Shown: piece by piece, positions 18,683-27,295 of the stretch | Layout: every line of letters starts with the position of its first letter | How positions within the stretch are numbered: the stretch's first letter is position 1 | Origin: Roseomonas sp. CECT 9278 | GTDB taxonomy: Bacteria; Pseudomonadota; Alphaproteobacteria; Acetobacterales; Acetobacteraceae | DNA: 64,000 nt | NCBI RefSeq assembly: GCF_918698155.1 | Contig: NZ_CAKKLX010000010.1 | Span: 1-64,000 of the forward strand | Direction: 5' to 3' | Program-made: the position numbers and the translations under genes | The notes under the pieces: generated by a model | Seen by the model: the letters and a program-made list of their open reading frames with translations, nothing else | Databases searched by the model: none | What the model was told of the DNA's origin: nothing

Positions 18683-19569
18683 TGCGCCGCATCCTGGTCA
18701 CCGGCCGCGGCGGGCAGCTCGCGACCGGGCTGGAGGCCGCGCTGCCGGCGCAGGGCTTCGAAGCCTTCCTGTTCGGCCAGCCGGAATTCGAATTCGACCA
18801 GCCGGACACCATCGCCGCCGCCTTCGCCGCGGCGCGGCCCGACGCGGTGGTGAACTGCGCCGCCTGGACCGCCGTCGATGCCGCCGAGGAGCAGGAAGCC
18901 GCCGCCTTCATGGCGAATGCCATCGGCCCGGCGCTGGTGGCGCGGCATTGCGCCGCGCTGGGCATCCCGCTGGTGCAGGTCTCGACCGACTACGTCTTCG
19001 ACGGGCGCAAGGGCGCGCCCTATGTCGAGGACGACGCGCCGAACCCGCTCGGTGCCTATGGCCGCACCAAGCTGGCCGGGGAATGGGCGGCGCTCGCCAC
19101 CAACCCGCGGACCATCGTGATGCGGACCGCCTGGGTCTATTCGCCGGTGGGCAACAACTTCCTGCGGACCATGCTGCGGGTCGGCGCCGAACGGCCGGTG
19201 CTGCGCGTGGTGGCCGACCAGCAGGGCAGCCCGACCGCCGCACCCGACCTGGCCGATGCGATCGCCGGCGTGCTGGCGCGCGTGCGCGACGGCGGCTGGC
19301 AGGACCAGCACCGCGGCGTGTTCCACGCGGTGTCGGGCGGCTTCACCACTTGGCACGCCTTCGCGCGGGCCATCTTCGACGCCGCCGCGCCGCTCGGCGG
19401 CCCGCGGCCCGAGGTGCAGGCCATCACCACCGCGGACTACCCGACCCGCGCGGCCCGGCCGGCGGATGGCAGGCTCGACACGTCGCGGCTCGCCACCACC
19501 TTCGGTGTCGCGTTGCCGCGCTGGGAACAGGGGCTGGACAGGGTGACCAAGGCATTGCTTGTACCGTGA
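18682..19569 (+). CDS. rfbD: dTDP-4-dehydrorhamnose reductase
   Basis: A 295-residue RmlD, last step to dTDP-L-rhamnose. ILVTGRGGQLATGLEA at the N-terminus is the NAD(P)H loop, NCAAWTAVDAAEEQ near 57, QVSTDYVFDGRKGAPY near 96, and YGRTKLAGEWAAL near 124 with the Tyr-Lys pair. The ATG at 18682 shares its first base with the rfbC stop (TGATG). It ends against the following SGNH hydrolase with a GTGA overlap. Confidence 0.95.
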   Translation: MRRILVTGRGGQLATGLEAALPAQGFEAFLFGQPEFEFDQPDTIAAAFAAARPDAVVNCAAWTAVDAAEEQEAAAFMANAIGPALVARHCAALGIPLVQVSTDYVFDGRKGAPYVEDDAPNPLGAYGRTKLAGEWAALATNPRTIVMRTAWVYSPVGNNFLRTMLRVGAERPVLRVVADQQGSPTAAPDLADAIAGVLARVRDGGWQDQHRGVFHAVSGGFTTWHAFARAIFDAAAPLGGPRPEVQAITTADYPTRAARPADGRLDTSRLATTFGVALPRWEQGLDRVTKALLVP

Positions 19570-20318
19570 CCGGCTGGCGCCTGCGGGTGGTCGGCCTGCT
19601 GGCGGCCCTGCTGCCGGCCTGCGGCATGGCCGAGACCGCCCCCGCCTGCCCGCCTGTCGCCGTCGCGCCGATCGTCGCACCGGTCTTCGCCGCGGCGGTG
19701 GCGCGTGGCGGGGAGGTGCGGATCGTCGCGCTCGGGTCCTCCTCGACCGCCGGCGCCGGGGCCAGCCTGCCCTGGCGCGCCTATCCGGGCCGGCTGGAAG
19801 CGCGCCTGCGCGCCGCGCTGCCCGGCCCGGCCGTCACCGTGATGAACCGCGGCGCCGGCGGCGAGGATGCCGCCCATATGCTCGGCCGGATGGAACGCGA
19901 TGCCATCGCGGAACGGCCGGACCTGGTCATCTGGCAGGTCGGCGCCAATGCCGCGTTGCGCGGCATGGACCGCGAATCGTTCCGCCGATTCCTGCGCGAG
20001 GGCCTGGTGCGCCTGCGGACTGCCGGCATCGATGTGGTGCTGATGGACAACCAGCGCGCCCCGCGCATCGCCGCACGGCCAGGCCACCGCGACTACGACG
20101 CCATGCTGGCCGAGGCCGCCGCCGGCGTGCCCGGCGTCACGCTGTTCTCGCGCGGGGCGGTCATGGATGCCTGGGCGGCGGCCGGGGTGCCGAACGACGC
20201 CCTGCTGATCTCCGATGGGCTGCACCACAACGACCGTGGCTATGCCTGCATCGCCGAGGCGCTGTCGGCCGCCCTGGTGGCCGGGCTGCCGGCGCGCCGC
20301 ATGGAAGCGGGGCGCTGA
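19566..20318 (+). CDS. SGNH/GDSL-type hydrolase, exported
   Basis: A 250-residue GDSL/SGNH hydrolase. An N-terminal hydrophobic segment (LRVVGLLAALLPACGMA) looks like a signal, possibly a lipoprotein with Cys near residue 19. Block I is IVALGSSSTAGAG near 53, with the nucleophile Ser in GSSS rather than GDS; block III is VGANAALRG near 122; block V is ISDGLHHNDRGY near 217 with the Asp-His pair. The GTG at 19566 overlaps the rfbD stop. The final place in the rml operon suggests deacetylation or another ester cleavage on a glycan, which is inference. Confidence 0.85.
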   Translation: MTGWRLRVVGLLAALLPACGMAETAPACPPVAVAPIVAPVFAAAVARGGEVRIVALGSSSTAGAGASLPWRAYPGRLEARLRAALPGPAVTVMNRGAGGEDAAHMLGRMERDAIAERPDLVIWQVGANAALRGMDRESFRRFLREGLVRLRTAGIDVVLMDNQRAPRIAARPGHRDYDAMLAEAAAGVPGVTLFSRGAVMDAWAAAGVPNDALLISDGLHHNDRGYACIAEALSAALVAGLPARRMEAGR

Positions 20319-20687
20319 AAGACCGCCAGCGAATGCAGGTCCCCTCCCCCGGCCGACCACCCCTGCGGGATATCGCCATGGGGTGGCCCGGTGCGGGCCA
20401 GAGCCGGTGGCGGACGCCAGACTGCGCCGTTCGGCGCAATCCCGAACGGTCGCGGAGCCGCCCCCCGGGCATGGCCGGCGCCAGGGCTGCTCACGGCGCG
20501 TCATCGCAATGTTTCCACCCGGAGAATCATCGAGGCATGCAATGATTATTGCGTTGCACCGAATGCATAACCCTCCTGCGAAATGGAAACCTTGGATTCC
20601 GTTGGTCAGCCGGAGCAAAATGGCGTCTTACAAGTTCGTGAAATTGTCGATGCAGGGGCATCGACCGCAGCAAGGACCCGCCTGACA
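20319..20687. other. Intergenic region with hairpin and lower-GC promoter-like zone
   Basis: 369 bp without a convincing gene. An 8 bp perfect hairpin stem (CCGTTCGG at 20428-20435, CCGAACGG at 20443-20450) could end the rml operon, though no T-run follows. From about 20500 to 20640 the GC content falls, with short inverted repeats such as GCAAT-GATT-ATTGC. A promoter for the aminopeptidase is expected here, but I cannot assign boxes. Confidence 0.4.
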
Positions 20688-22073
20688 ATGCTGGAAGGCC
20701 TGACCGCGAGGGCCATGGGGGCGCTGCCGCTGTATGCGGTCCGCACCGACGGGCTGACCGCCTTCCTGGGCGATCTTCCCGCCGCCGTCGCGTCGTTCCT
20801 GCGCGCAACCGGCTTCACCGCCCGGCCCGGCGAATCCGCGCTGCTGCCCGGCGAGGACGGCCTGGCCGGCGCGGTGGTCGGGATCGGCCAGGACGATGCC
20901 CCCTGGGCCTTCGGTGCCCTGCCGCGCAGCCTGCCGGCGGGCACCGCCTGGCGCCTCGCGCCCGGGCCGCAGGATCACGCGCGGGCAACGCTGGGATGGG
21001 CGCTCGGGGCCTATCGCCCGCGCCGCCACAAATCCGGCGGGCCTTCGCTGGCGGTGCTCGAGGTCCCGGCGGAAGCAGGGACCGCGGTGGCGACCGCCGA
21101 AGCCATCTGCGCCGCGCGCGACCTGATCAACGCCCCGGCGGCCGACCTTGGCCCGGCCGAGCTGGCCGATGCCGTCGCCGCGCTCGCGGCCCGGCACGGC
21201 GGCACCTGCGAGGTCGTGATGGGCGACAGCCTGGACCAGGGCTTCCCGGCCGTCGCCGCGGTCGGCCAGGGCAGCCCGCGCGCCCCGCGCGTGGCCGTGC
21301 TGCGCTGGACCGGCGCCGAGGGCGGGCCGCTGGTCGCGCTGTGCGGCAAGGGCGTGTGCTTCGATACCGGCGGGCTCGACCTGAAATCCTCCGCCGGCAT
21401 GCTGCGCATGAAGAAGGACATGGGCGGCGCCGCCGTGGTGCTGGCGGCCGCCGAGATGATCATGCGCGCCGACCTGCCGGTCCGCCTGCTGGTGCTGGTC
21501 GGCGCGGTCGAGAACGCCGTCTCCGGCACCGCCATGCGGCCGATGGACGTGCTGCGGACCCGCAAGGGGCTCAAGGTCGAGATCGGCAACACCGACGCCG
21601 AGGGGCGCCTGGTGCTGTGCGACCTGCTGACCTTCGCGGCCGAGCAGCAGCCGGCGATGATCCTCGATTGCGCCACGCTGACCGGCGCGGCGCGGGTGGC
21701 GCTGGGGCCCGACCTGCCGGCGCTGTTCAGCAACGATGATGCGCTGGCCGCCCGGCTGCTCGCGGCCGGCCAGGCGGTGCACGACCCGATGTGGCGGCTG
21801 CCGCTGCATGACGGTTACGATTCCTGGCTCGACAGCCCCTTCGCCGACCTGTCCAACGTCTCGCAGAAGCCGATGGCCGGGGCGGTCACGGCGGCGCTGT
21901 TCCTGCGCCGCTTCGTGCCGGCCGAGATCCCCTGGGCGCATCTCGATCTCTATGCCTGGAACGATTCGACCCGGCCGGGCCGGCCCGAGGGCGGCGAGGC
22001 CCATTGCGCCAGGGCACTGCACGCCATGGTTGAGGAATTCGCCAGGCCGCACGCAACGACCACCGCCGGCTGA
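20688..22073 (+). CDS. Leucyl aminopeptidase family (M17) metallopeptidase
   Basis: About 461 residues. The C-terminal catalytic domain has VALCGKGVCFDTGGLDLK near 217 (metal and Lys ligands), MKKDMGGAAVVLAAAEMI near 240, and the M17 signature NTDAEGRLVL near 302 with metal-binding Asp and Glu. The N-terminal domain is divergent and short, as in the PepB-like or alphaproteobacterial leucyl-aminopeptidase-like group. It removes N-terminal residues from peptides in the cytoplasm with two divalent metals. The ATG at 20688 starts MLEGLTARAMG; an in-frame ATG at 20583 lies in the low-GC leader and is less likely. Confidence 0.92.
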   Translation: MLEGLTARAMGALPLYAVRTDGLTAFLGDLPAAVASFLRATGFTARPGESALLPGEDGLAGAVVGIGQDDAPWAFGALPRSLPAGTAWRLAPGPQDHARATLGWALGAYRPRRHKSGGPSLAVLEVPAEAGTAVATAEAICAARDLINAPAADLGPAELADAVAALAARHGGTCEVVMGDSLDQGFPAVAAVGQGSPRAPRVAVLRWTGAEGGPLVALCGKGVCFDTGGLDLKSSAGMLRMKKDMGGAAVVLAAAEMIMRADLPVRLLVLVGAVENAVSGTAMRPMDVLRTRKGLKVEIGNTDAEGRLVLCDLLTFAAEQQPAMILDCATLTGAARVALGPDLPALFSNDDALAARLLAAGQAVHDPMWRLPLHDGYDSWLDSPFADLSNVSQKPMAGAVTAALFLRRFVPAEIPWAHLDLYAWNDSTRPGRPEGGEAHCARALHAMVEEFARPHATTTAG

Positions 22074-22167
22074 TCGTTTCATTCCGTTCAAGGGCCTCCA
22101 CGGGGGGAGGCCTTCACCACGATGGCGGCATGCCCGCCCAAAGCGTTCCACGAAGGAAGTTGAGACC

Positions 22168-22563
22168 ATGACCACCCACGGCAATCCCGACCAGCAGATC
22201 GGCATCCTGCGCGAAACCATCGTCGCCCTGGTGCGTAGCGACGGGCCGGATCTCTCGGCCCGCCAGCTCGCGGTGCTGCTCACCGTCTATCTGGGCGAAG
22301 GGCCGCATACCGTGCGCGGCCTGGCGCACGACCTGAACGTGTCGAAGCCGGCGATCACGCGGGCGCTCGACCGGCTGGGCGAGCTCGATCTCGCGCGGCG
22401 CAAGGTCGACCCGGCGGATCGGCGGTCGGTGCTGGTGCAGCGCACCCCGAAGGGCACGAATTTCCTGCGCGACCTGCGCGGCGTGATGACCGAGGCGGTG
22501 AAGGCGACCGCCGAGGTCCGCCTGCTGCCGGCGCAGACCGAGCCGGCGCTGCGCGCCGTCTGA
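22168..22563 (+). CDS. MarR-family transcriptional regulator
   Basis: A 131-residue winged-helix protein. SARQLAVLLTVYLGEGPHTV leads into HTVRGLAHDLNVSKPAITRA, the recognition helix, then LDRLGELDLARRKVDPADRR with the wing, whose DPADRRS is the MarR hallmark. The ATG at 22168 follows GAAGGAAG about 8 bases upstream. Family members usually bind small phenolics or stress signals and repress neighbouring genes. Its target is unclear; the divergent or convergent neighbours are an aminopeptidase and a reductase. Confidence 0.88.
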   Translation: MTTHGNPDQQIGILRETIVALVRSDGPDLSARQLAVLLTVYLGEGPHTVRGLAHDLNVSKPAITRALDRLGELDLARRKVDPADRRSVLVQRTPKGTNFLRDLRGVMTEAVKATAEVRLLPAQTEPALRAV

Positions 22564-22605
22564 CGCAGGCGCGGGGTGGCCGCCGGACCGCCCCGCCGCC
22601 GCGCC

Positions 22606-23538
22606 TCAATACCCCGCCGAGAAATCGACCAGGTTGATCAGCGGCCGGCCCGCTCGCGCGCGGTGGATGTTCTCCACCACCTGCGGCGCGGCGCTGGACG
22701 GGATGGTGATGGACGCCGCATGCGGGGTCATCACCACCTTCGGATGCGACCAGAACGGGCTGTCGGCGGGCAGCGGCTCGGGTTCGAACACATCGAGCGC
22801 GGCGCCGGCCAAGTGGCCGGTGTCGAGCGCGGCCAGCACATCGGCCGCGACCTGGTGCCCGCCGCGCGCGGCATTGATCAGGAAGCCGCCGGGCTTCATC
22901 GCCGCCAGCAGCTTCGCGTCGATCACCCCGCGGGTCTCGGGTGTCAGCGGCAGCAGGCAGACCAGGATATCGGCCTTGGCCGCCATGGCCAGCAGGCCCT
23001 CGGCGCCGTGGAAGCTCTCCACGCCCGCCAGCTGCTTCGGCCGGCGCGACCAGCCCATCACCGGGAAGCCCAGCGCCATCAGCACGCGGGCGGAATCGCT
23101 GCCGAGCTCACCCAGGCCAAGGATGCCAATGCGCCGCGCGCTGGTTTCCGGGGCGGGCAGTTCGTGCCAGACCCGGCGCGCCTGCTGGTCGCGGTACTCC
23201 GGATCCTGCCGGTGGAAGCGCAGCACGTTCAGCAGCACCCATTCCGTCATGCCCTGGGTCAGGCGCGTATCCAGCAGCCGCGCCACCGGCACGCCCGGCG
23301 GGGGCCCCGGTGGGCGGAACAGATGGTCGACGCCCGCGCCCATGGACACGATGACCTTCAGGTTGGGGTAGCGGCGCAGCTCCATCATGTCGTGCGCGGT
23401 CCAGACCACCGCGGCCTCGATGTCGGCGGGTTCTCCGGCGTCCGGAAACAGGCGGATCTGCAGCGACGGATCGACCGCCAGCAGCGCATCCTTCCAGTCC
23501 TGCATGGTGTGCGCCTTGGTCGAGAGCAGAACGGCCAT
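22606..23538 (-). CDS. Glyoxylate/hydroxypyruvate reductase A-like dehydrogenase
   Basis: A 310-residue D-isomer-specific 2-hydroxyacid dehydrogenase. The Rossmann motif IGILGLGELGSDSARVL is near 138, and VSMGAGVDHLF near 65 places the substrate region. NAARGGHQVAADVLAALDTG near 222 and the acid/His pair (EPEPLPADSPFW, then MTPHAAS) complete the catalytic set: Arg, Glu and His. It resembles GhrA, reducing glyoxylate or hydroxypyruvate with NADPH. The ATG at 23538 lies one base beyond the stop of the upstream membrane protein gene, suggesting an operon; an earlier in-frame start at 23550 would overlap it. Confidence 0.9.
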   Translation of the reverse strand: MAVLLSTKAHTMQDWKDALLAVDPSLQIRLFPDAGEPADIEAAVVWTAHDMMELRRYPNLKVIVSMGAGVDHLFRPPGPPPGVPVARLLDTRLTQGMTEWVLLNVLRFHRQDPEYRDQQARRVWHELPAPETSARRIGILGLGELGSDSARVLMALGFPVMGWSRRPKQLAGVESFHGAEGLLAMAAKADILVCLLPLTPETRGVIDAKLLAAMKPGGFLINAARGGHQVAADVLAALDTGHLAGAALDVFEPEPLPADSPFWSHPKVVMTPHAASITIPSSAAPQVVENIHRARAGRPLINLVDFSAGY

Positions 23539-23539
23539 G

Positions 23540-24010
23540 TCAGGCGGCATCCTTCAATTCGGTGTCGATCGCGGTGACGAAGTCGCGCCAGGAATTGCGG
23601 CCGGTCGCCGCGCGCTCGGTCCCGTCGGGCATCTTGGCATAGAGGCTGAGCACGCCCTTCGCCCAGAGCGCGTCGAAATGCCCCGGCGACTGCAGCGCGA
23701 AGGCGGCGGTGCGGTCGAAGACGCCTTCCTTCACCCGCGGCATCACCCGGTACATCCACCACCAGCAGCCGACGCCCAGCACGATGGTGCCGGCCCAGGC
23801 GCCCGCCTGCTCGATGCCCAGCGCCGCCAGCGGCGCCCCGCCCCATTTCAGCGCCGCGAAGGACAGCGCGAGGATCAGGCCGGCCGGCCAGACATTCTCC
23901 CAGGATTGGTACACCGGCGATCCGGGGGAGTTCATCTTGCGGATATGCACGCCGAGCTTGACGTGTTCGGCATCCATCAGCGCGCGGAGCTTGTCGAGCT
24001 CGGAAGACAC
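23540..24010 (-). CDS. Two-helix membrane protein of unknown function
   Basis: 156 residues, not recognised. Two hydrophobic segments (WPAGLILALSFAAL near 42, and AGTIVLGVGCWWWMYRV near 72) predict a hairpin in the inner membrane. Cytoplasmic-type charged ends include an N-terminal MSSELDKLRALMDAEHVK and a C-terminal helical region. The GTG at 24010 is used because it follows GAGGG by 9 bases; that motif is supplied by the end of the dispersed repeat upstream. It is likely translated with the reductase gene 1 bp downstream. Confidence 0.7.
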   Translation of the reverse strand: MSSELDKLRALMDAEHVKLGVHIRKMNSPGSPVYQSWENVWPAGLILALSFAALKWGGAPLAALGIEQAGAWAGTIVLGVGCWWWMYRVMPRVKEGVFDRTAAFALQSPGHFDALWAKGVLSLYAKMPDGTERAATGRNSWRDFVTAIDTELKDAA

Positions 24011-24019
24011 GTTTCTATG

Positions 24020-24287
24020 CCCTCAGGCGCCGGGCGCCGGCATGCGCCGGCTTGGCTTGCGCGCCGTGCACTGTTGCGGTGGTGGCGGTGGGCAGCCTGT
24101 GCGCGGTCGCGCCGCGCGCTCCCGGATCGCGCAGGCGCGCGATCCGAGTCCCTGTTTGACCCCCCAGCGGCGGCCGCCGGCCATCCGGCCGGCTTGCCTT
24201 CGCGCCCTGCGCTGGTGCGCCCGGCGGCCGCGGATGGTTGGGGCAGGGTCGCGCTGTGCGCTCCCGAACCGTGCATGCGCACGATCC
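24020..24287 (-). repeat. Dispersed hairpin repeat, two divergent copies
   Basis: Two copies read on the minus strand, about 24020-24145 and 24171-24287. Hairpin stems are GGATCGCGC/GCGCGATCC (24124-24132, 24137-24145) and GAACCGTGC/GCACGATCC (24266-24274, 24279-24287). The conserved end CGCCTGAGGGC points at the membrane-protein start. The ~320 bp between that gene and yejF hold no believable gene. Confidence 0.75.
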
Positions 24288-24331
24288 GACATCCGTCGGG
24301 TCGGTGGGGTGGGCGCGCACGGCGGCGCGGA

Positions 24332-26005
24332 TCATGTCCGCAGGCCGGGCGCGGCTTCTGTCCGGAGGTCGAAAGCGGCTGCCATCAAGGCGCGCGTGTA
24401 GGCTTGCCGCGGCGCCTCGACAACCCGGGCGGCCTCGCCTTGCTCGACCACGCGGCCGTCCTTCAGCACGATGATCCGGTGCGCCATGGCGCGCACCACG
24501 CGCAGATCATGCGAGATGAACAGGTAGGCGAGCCGATGCTTCGCCTGCAGCCCGCGCAGCAGGTCCACCACCTGCGCCTGCACGCTGACATCAAGCGCGC
24601 TGGTTGGTTCGTCCAGCACCAGGAAGCGCGGCTTCAGCACCAGCGCGCGGGCGATGGCGATACGCTGGCGCTGGCCGCCGGAGAATTCATGCGGGTAGCG
24701 CTCGGCCATGACGGGGTCGAGGCCGACTTCCTCCAGCGCCGTCGCCACCGCGGCGTGGCGCTGCGCCGCGGTCAGGCCGGGTTCGTGGACGGCCAGGCCC
24801 TCGCCGACGATCTCCGCCACGCTCATGCGCGGCGAGAGCGCGCCGTAGGGGTCCTGGAAGACGATCTGCATGCGCCGGCGCAGCGGGCGCAGCGCGGCGC
24901 GCGTCAGGCCCTGGATCGAGGCGCCCTCGAAGCGGATCGCGCCCTCGCTGGATTCCAGGCGCAGCATGGCCAGGCCCAGCGTGGTCTTGCCCGACCCGGA
25001 TTCGCCGACCAGGCCGACCGTCTCGCCCTCGCGCACGCCGAGCGTGACACCATCCACCGCCTTCACCTCGGCGACCACGCGGCGCATCACGCCGCGGCGA
25101 ATCGGGAAGCGGACCTTGATGTCGTCGCCATGCATGATCTCCGCCGCGCCGTCCGCAACGGGTGCGGGCGCGCCGCGCGGTTCGGTCGCCAGCAGCATGC
25201 GCGTGTAGTCGTGCGCGGGCGTGGCAAACACGCGGCTGACGGCGCCCTGTTCCACCGCGCGGCCATCCTTCATCACCACCACATGATCGGCGTGCTTCTT
25301 CACGATGTTGAGGTCGTGGGTGATGAGCAGCAGCGCCATGCCGAGCTCACGCTTCAACTGCTCCAGCAATTCCAGGATCTGCGCCTGGATGGTGACGTCG
25401 AGCGCGGTGGTGGGCTCGTCCGCGATCAGCAGCTTCGGGTCGTTGGCGAGCGCAGCCGCGATCATCACGCGCTGGCGCTGCCCGCCCGACAACTGGTGCG
25501 GATAAGCGCCGAGCCGCTCCTCCGCCTTGGGAAACCCGGCACGGCGCAGCAATTCGATGATGCGCGCGCGCAGCGCATCGCCTGCCATCGGCTGGTGCAG
25601 CGTGATCGCCTCGCCCACCTGGCGACCGACCGTATGCAACGGGTTCAGCGAGGTCATGGGCTCCTGGAACACCATGCCCGCGACGCCACCGCGCAGGCGG
25701 CGCAGCTCGCGTTCCGGGGCGCCCAGCACATCGACGCCGTCCAGCGTGATGCGCCCTGCCGGATTGCTGCCCGCGCTCGGCAGCAGGCCAAGGCAGGACA
25801 GCGCGGTGACCGACTTGCCCGACCCGCTCTCTCCGACCAACGCGACGGACTGCCCGGGATCGACCGTGAAGGACGCGCCCTCGACCACGCGCTTCGCGCC
25901 GAAGGCGACGGTGAGGTTCTCCACACGCAGCAGAGGATTCTCGGCGCGGCGCGGCCGATTCAGCTCTCCACGCCCCTCGGCGCTGCGACCATCGGACGCG
26001 CTCAT
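24332..26005 (-). CDS. yejF: Peptide ABC transporter, fused ATP-binding protein
   Basis: A 557-residue protein with two tandem ABC domains. The first has Walker [14 protein letters not shown] near 54, signature LSGGQRQRV near 170 and [10 protein letters not shown]; the second has [13 protein letters not shown] near 337, signature [10 protein letters not shown] near 445 and LDEPTSALD. This double-domain form matches YejF of the YejABEF peptide (microcin C-type) importer and related DppD/F-like proteins. The ATG at 26005 overlaps the yejE stop as ATGA. It acts at the cytoplasmic face of the membrane and powers the permeases. Confidence 0.92.
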   Translation of the reverse strand: MSASDGRSAEGRGELNRPRRAENPLLRVENLTVAFGAKRVVEGASFTVDPGQSVALVGESGSGKSVTALSCLGLLPSAGSNPAGRITLDGVDVLGAPERELRRLRGGVAGMVFQEPMTSLNPLHTVGRQVGEAITLHQPMAGDALRARIIELLRRAGFPKAEERLGAYPHQLSGGQRQRVMIAAALANDPKLLIADEPTTALDVTIQAQILELLEQLKRELGMALLLITHDLNIVKKHADHVVVMKDGRAVEQGAVSRVFATPAHDYTRMLLATEPRGAPAPVADGAAEIMHGDDIKVRFPIRRGVMRRVVAEVKAVDGVTLGVREGETVGLVGESGSGKTTLGLAMLRLESSEGAIRFEGASIQGLTRAALRPLRRRMQIVFQDPYGALSPRMSVAEIVGEGLAVHEPGLTAAQRHAAVATALEEVGLDPVMAERYPHEFSGGQRQRIAIARALVLKPRFLVLDEPTSALDVSVQAQVVDLLRGLQAKHRLAYLFISHDLRVVRAMAHRIIVLKDGRVVEQGEAARVVEAPRQAYTRALMAAAFDLRTEAAPGLRT

Positions 26006-27045
26006 CGCCCCCCCCCCGGCAGCTTGCGCGGGTCGAAGGCGTCGCGCACCGCCTCGCCCACGAAGGTCAGCAGCGTGAGCATGGTGCCGAGCACGAAGAA
26101 GCCGGTCAGCGCCAGCCACGGCGCCGTCAGGTTGTCCTTGCCCTGGTTCACCAGCTCACCCAACGAGGGCGAGCCCGGCGGCAGCCCGAAGCCCAGGAAG
26201 TCCAGCGAGACCAGGACCGTGACAGACCCCGCCAGGATGAACGGCAGGAAGGTGAGTGTCGCGACCATCGCATTGGGCAGGATGTGCCGCACCATGATGG
26301 CGGCATGCGAGACACCCAGCGCATTCGCCGCGCGCACGTAGTCCAGGTTGCGCCCGCGCAGGAACTCCGCACGCACCACGCCCGTCAGCCCCATCCAGGA
26401 GAACAACAGCAGGAAGGTCAGCAGCACCCAGAACGAAGGTTCGATCACGCTGGCCAGGATGATCAGCAGGTACAGCTGCGGCATCCCCGACCACAATTCG
26501 ATGAAGCGCTGGAAATACAGGTCGATGGCACCGCCGAAATACCCCTGCACCGCCCCCGCCGCGATGCCGATGATGGAACTGACGATGGTCAACGTGAAGC
26601 CGAACAGCACCGAGATGCGGAAGCCGTAGATCACCCGCGCCACCACGTCCCGCCCCTTGTCATCCGTGCCGAGCCAATTGCGCGCCGTCGGCGGCGAGGG
26701 CAGCGGATGATCAAGGTCGCGCACGATCGAATAATAGGTGAAGCGTACCGGCGGCCACACCGCCCATCCGCCGGCCGTCTCGAAATCCTTCAGGAAGTCC
26801 CGGTCCTGCCAATAGTCGCTGCCGGTCGGCAGGCCATCGGGCACCAGGTCGGTCTCGGCATAATCCGCCACCACGGGGAAGAACCACTGGTCGTTCACCC
26901 GCGCGACCAAGGGGCGGTCATTCGCGATGAACTCCGCGAACAACGTCAGCACGAAAATCACGGCAAAGATCACCGCCGACCAATACCCCCGACGATTGGC
27001 CCGGAAATTCGCGATGCGACGGCGCGTGAGCGGGGTGAGCGTCAT
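26002..27045 (-). CDS. yejE: Peptide ABC transporter permease
   Basis: A 347-residue permease with the BPD inner-membrane fold. The N-terminal helix (GYWSAVIFAVIFVLTLFAEF) is followed by a periplasmic segment, then NWLGTDDKGRDVVARVIYGF near 146, typical of DppC-type permeases, and the EAA-loop region RAANALGVSHAAIMVRHILPN near 238. The ATG at 27045 was chosen because the 36 extra residues of the longer frame (to 27153) are translated repeat DNA. The gap to yejB is about 250 bp, taken up by a long inverted repeat. Confidence 0.92.
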   Translation of the reverse strand: MTLTPLTRRRIANFRANRRGYWSAVIFAVIFVLTLFAEFIANDRPLVARVNDQWFFPVVADYAETDLVPDGLPTGSDYWQDRDFLKDFETAGGWAVWPPVRFTYYSIVRDLDHPLPSPPTARNWLGTDDKGRDVVARVIYGFRISVLFGFTLTIVSSIIGIAAGAVQGYFGGAIDLYFQRFIELWSGMPQLYLLIILASVIEPSFWVLLTFLLLFSWMGLTGVVRAEFLRGRNLDYVRAANALGVSHAAIMVRHILPNAMVATLTFLPFILAGSVTVLVSLDFLGFGLPPGSPSLGELVNQGKDNLTAPWLALTGFFVLGTMLTLLTFVGEAVRDAFDPRKLPGGGR

Positions 27046-27063
27046 GGCGCGGGGCGCTCCGCA

Positions 27064-27271
27064 GGGAGGGCTTTGCCCTCCCCGAACCCCACCCACCAAG
27101 GGCTTAAGGCCCTTGGAACCCTCGACTTGATCGGGGGAATTGGGAAGGGGCATGGCGATCCCGTGGCGGAGGCGGCACCGTCGGTGCCCCTCCCCAATTC
27201 CCCCGATTCAAAGCCCGCGGTCCAGGGGGCCGTAGCCCCCTGGTGGGGGGTGCAGGGGGGCAAAGCCCGCT
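27064..27271. repeat. Long inverted-repeat element between yejB and yejE
   Basis: A near-symmetric element of about 208 bp. The left arm has hairpins GGAGGGC-TTT-GCCCTCC (27065-27081) and CCAAGGGC/GCCCTTGG (27096-27116), with a CCCCACCCA spacer between. The inner arms 27128-27152 and 27185-27210 are complementary over about 25 bp. The right arm contains CCAGGGGGC-CGTA-GCCCCCTGG (27222-27243) and a mirrored GGGTGCAGG/GCAAAGCCC end. No coding sense is visible. Confidence 0.88.
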
Positions 27272-27295
27272 TGCGAACGCCCGGCGCCAAGCCGC

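Noticed and set aside
27046-27153. N-terminal extension of YejE
   Set aside because: Those codons are the inverted-repeat element; the conserved permease starts at 27045.
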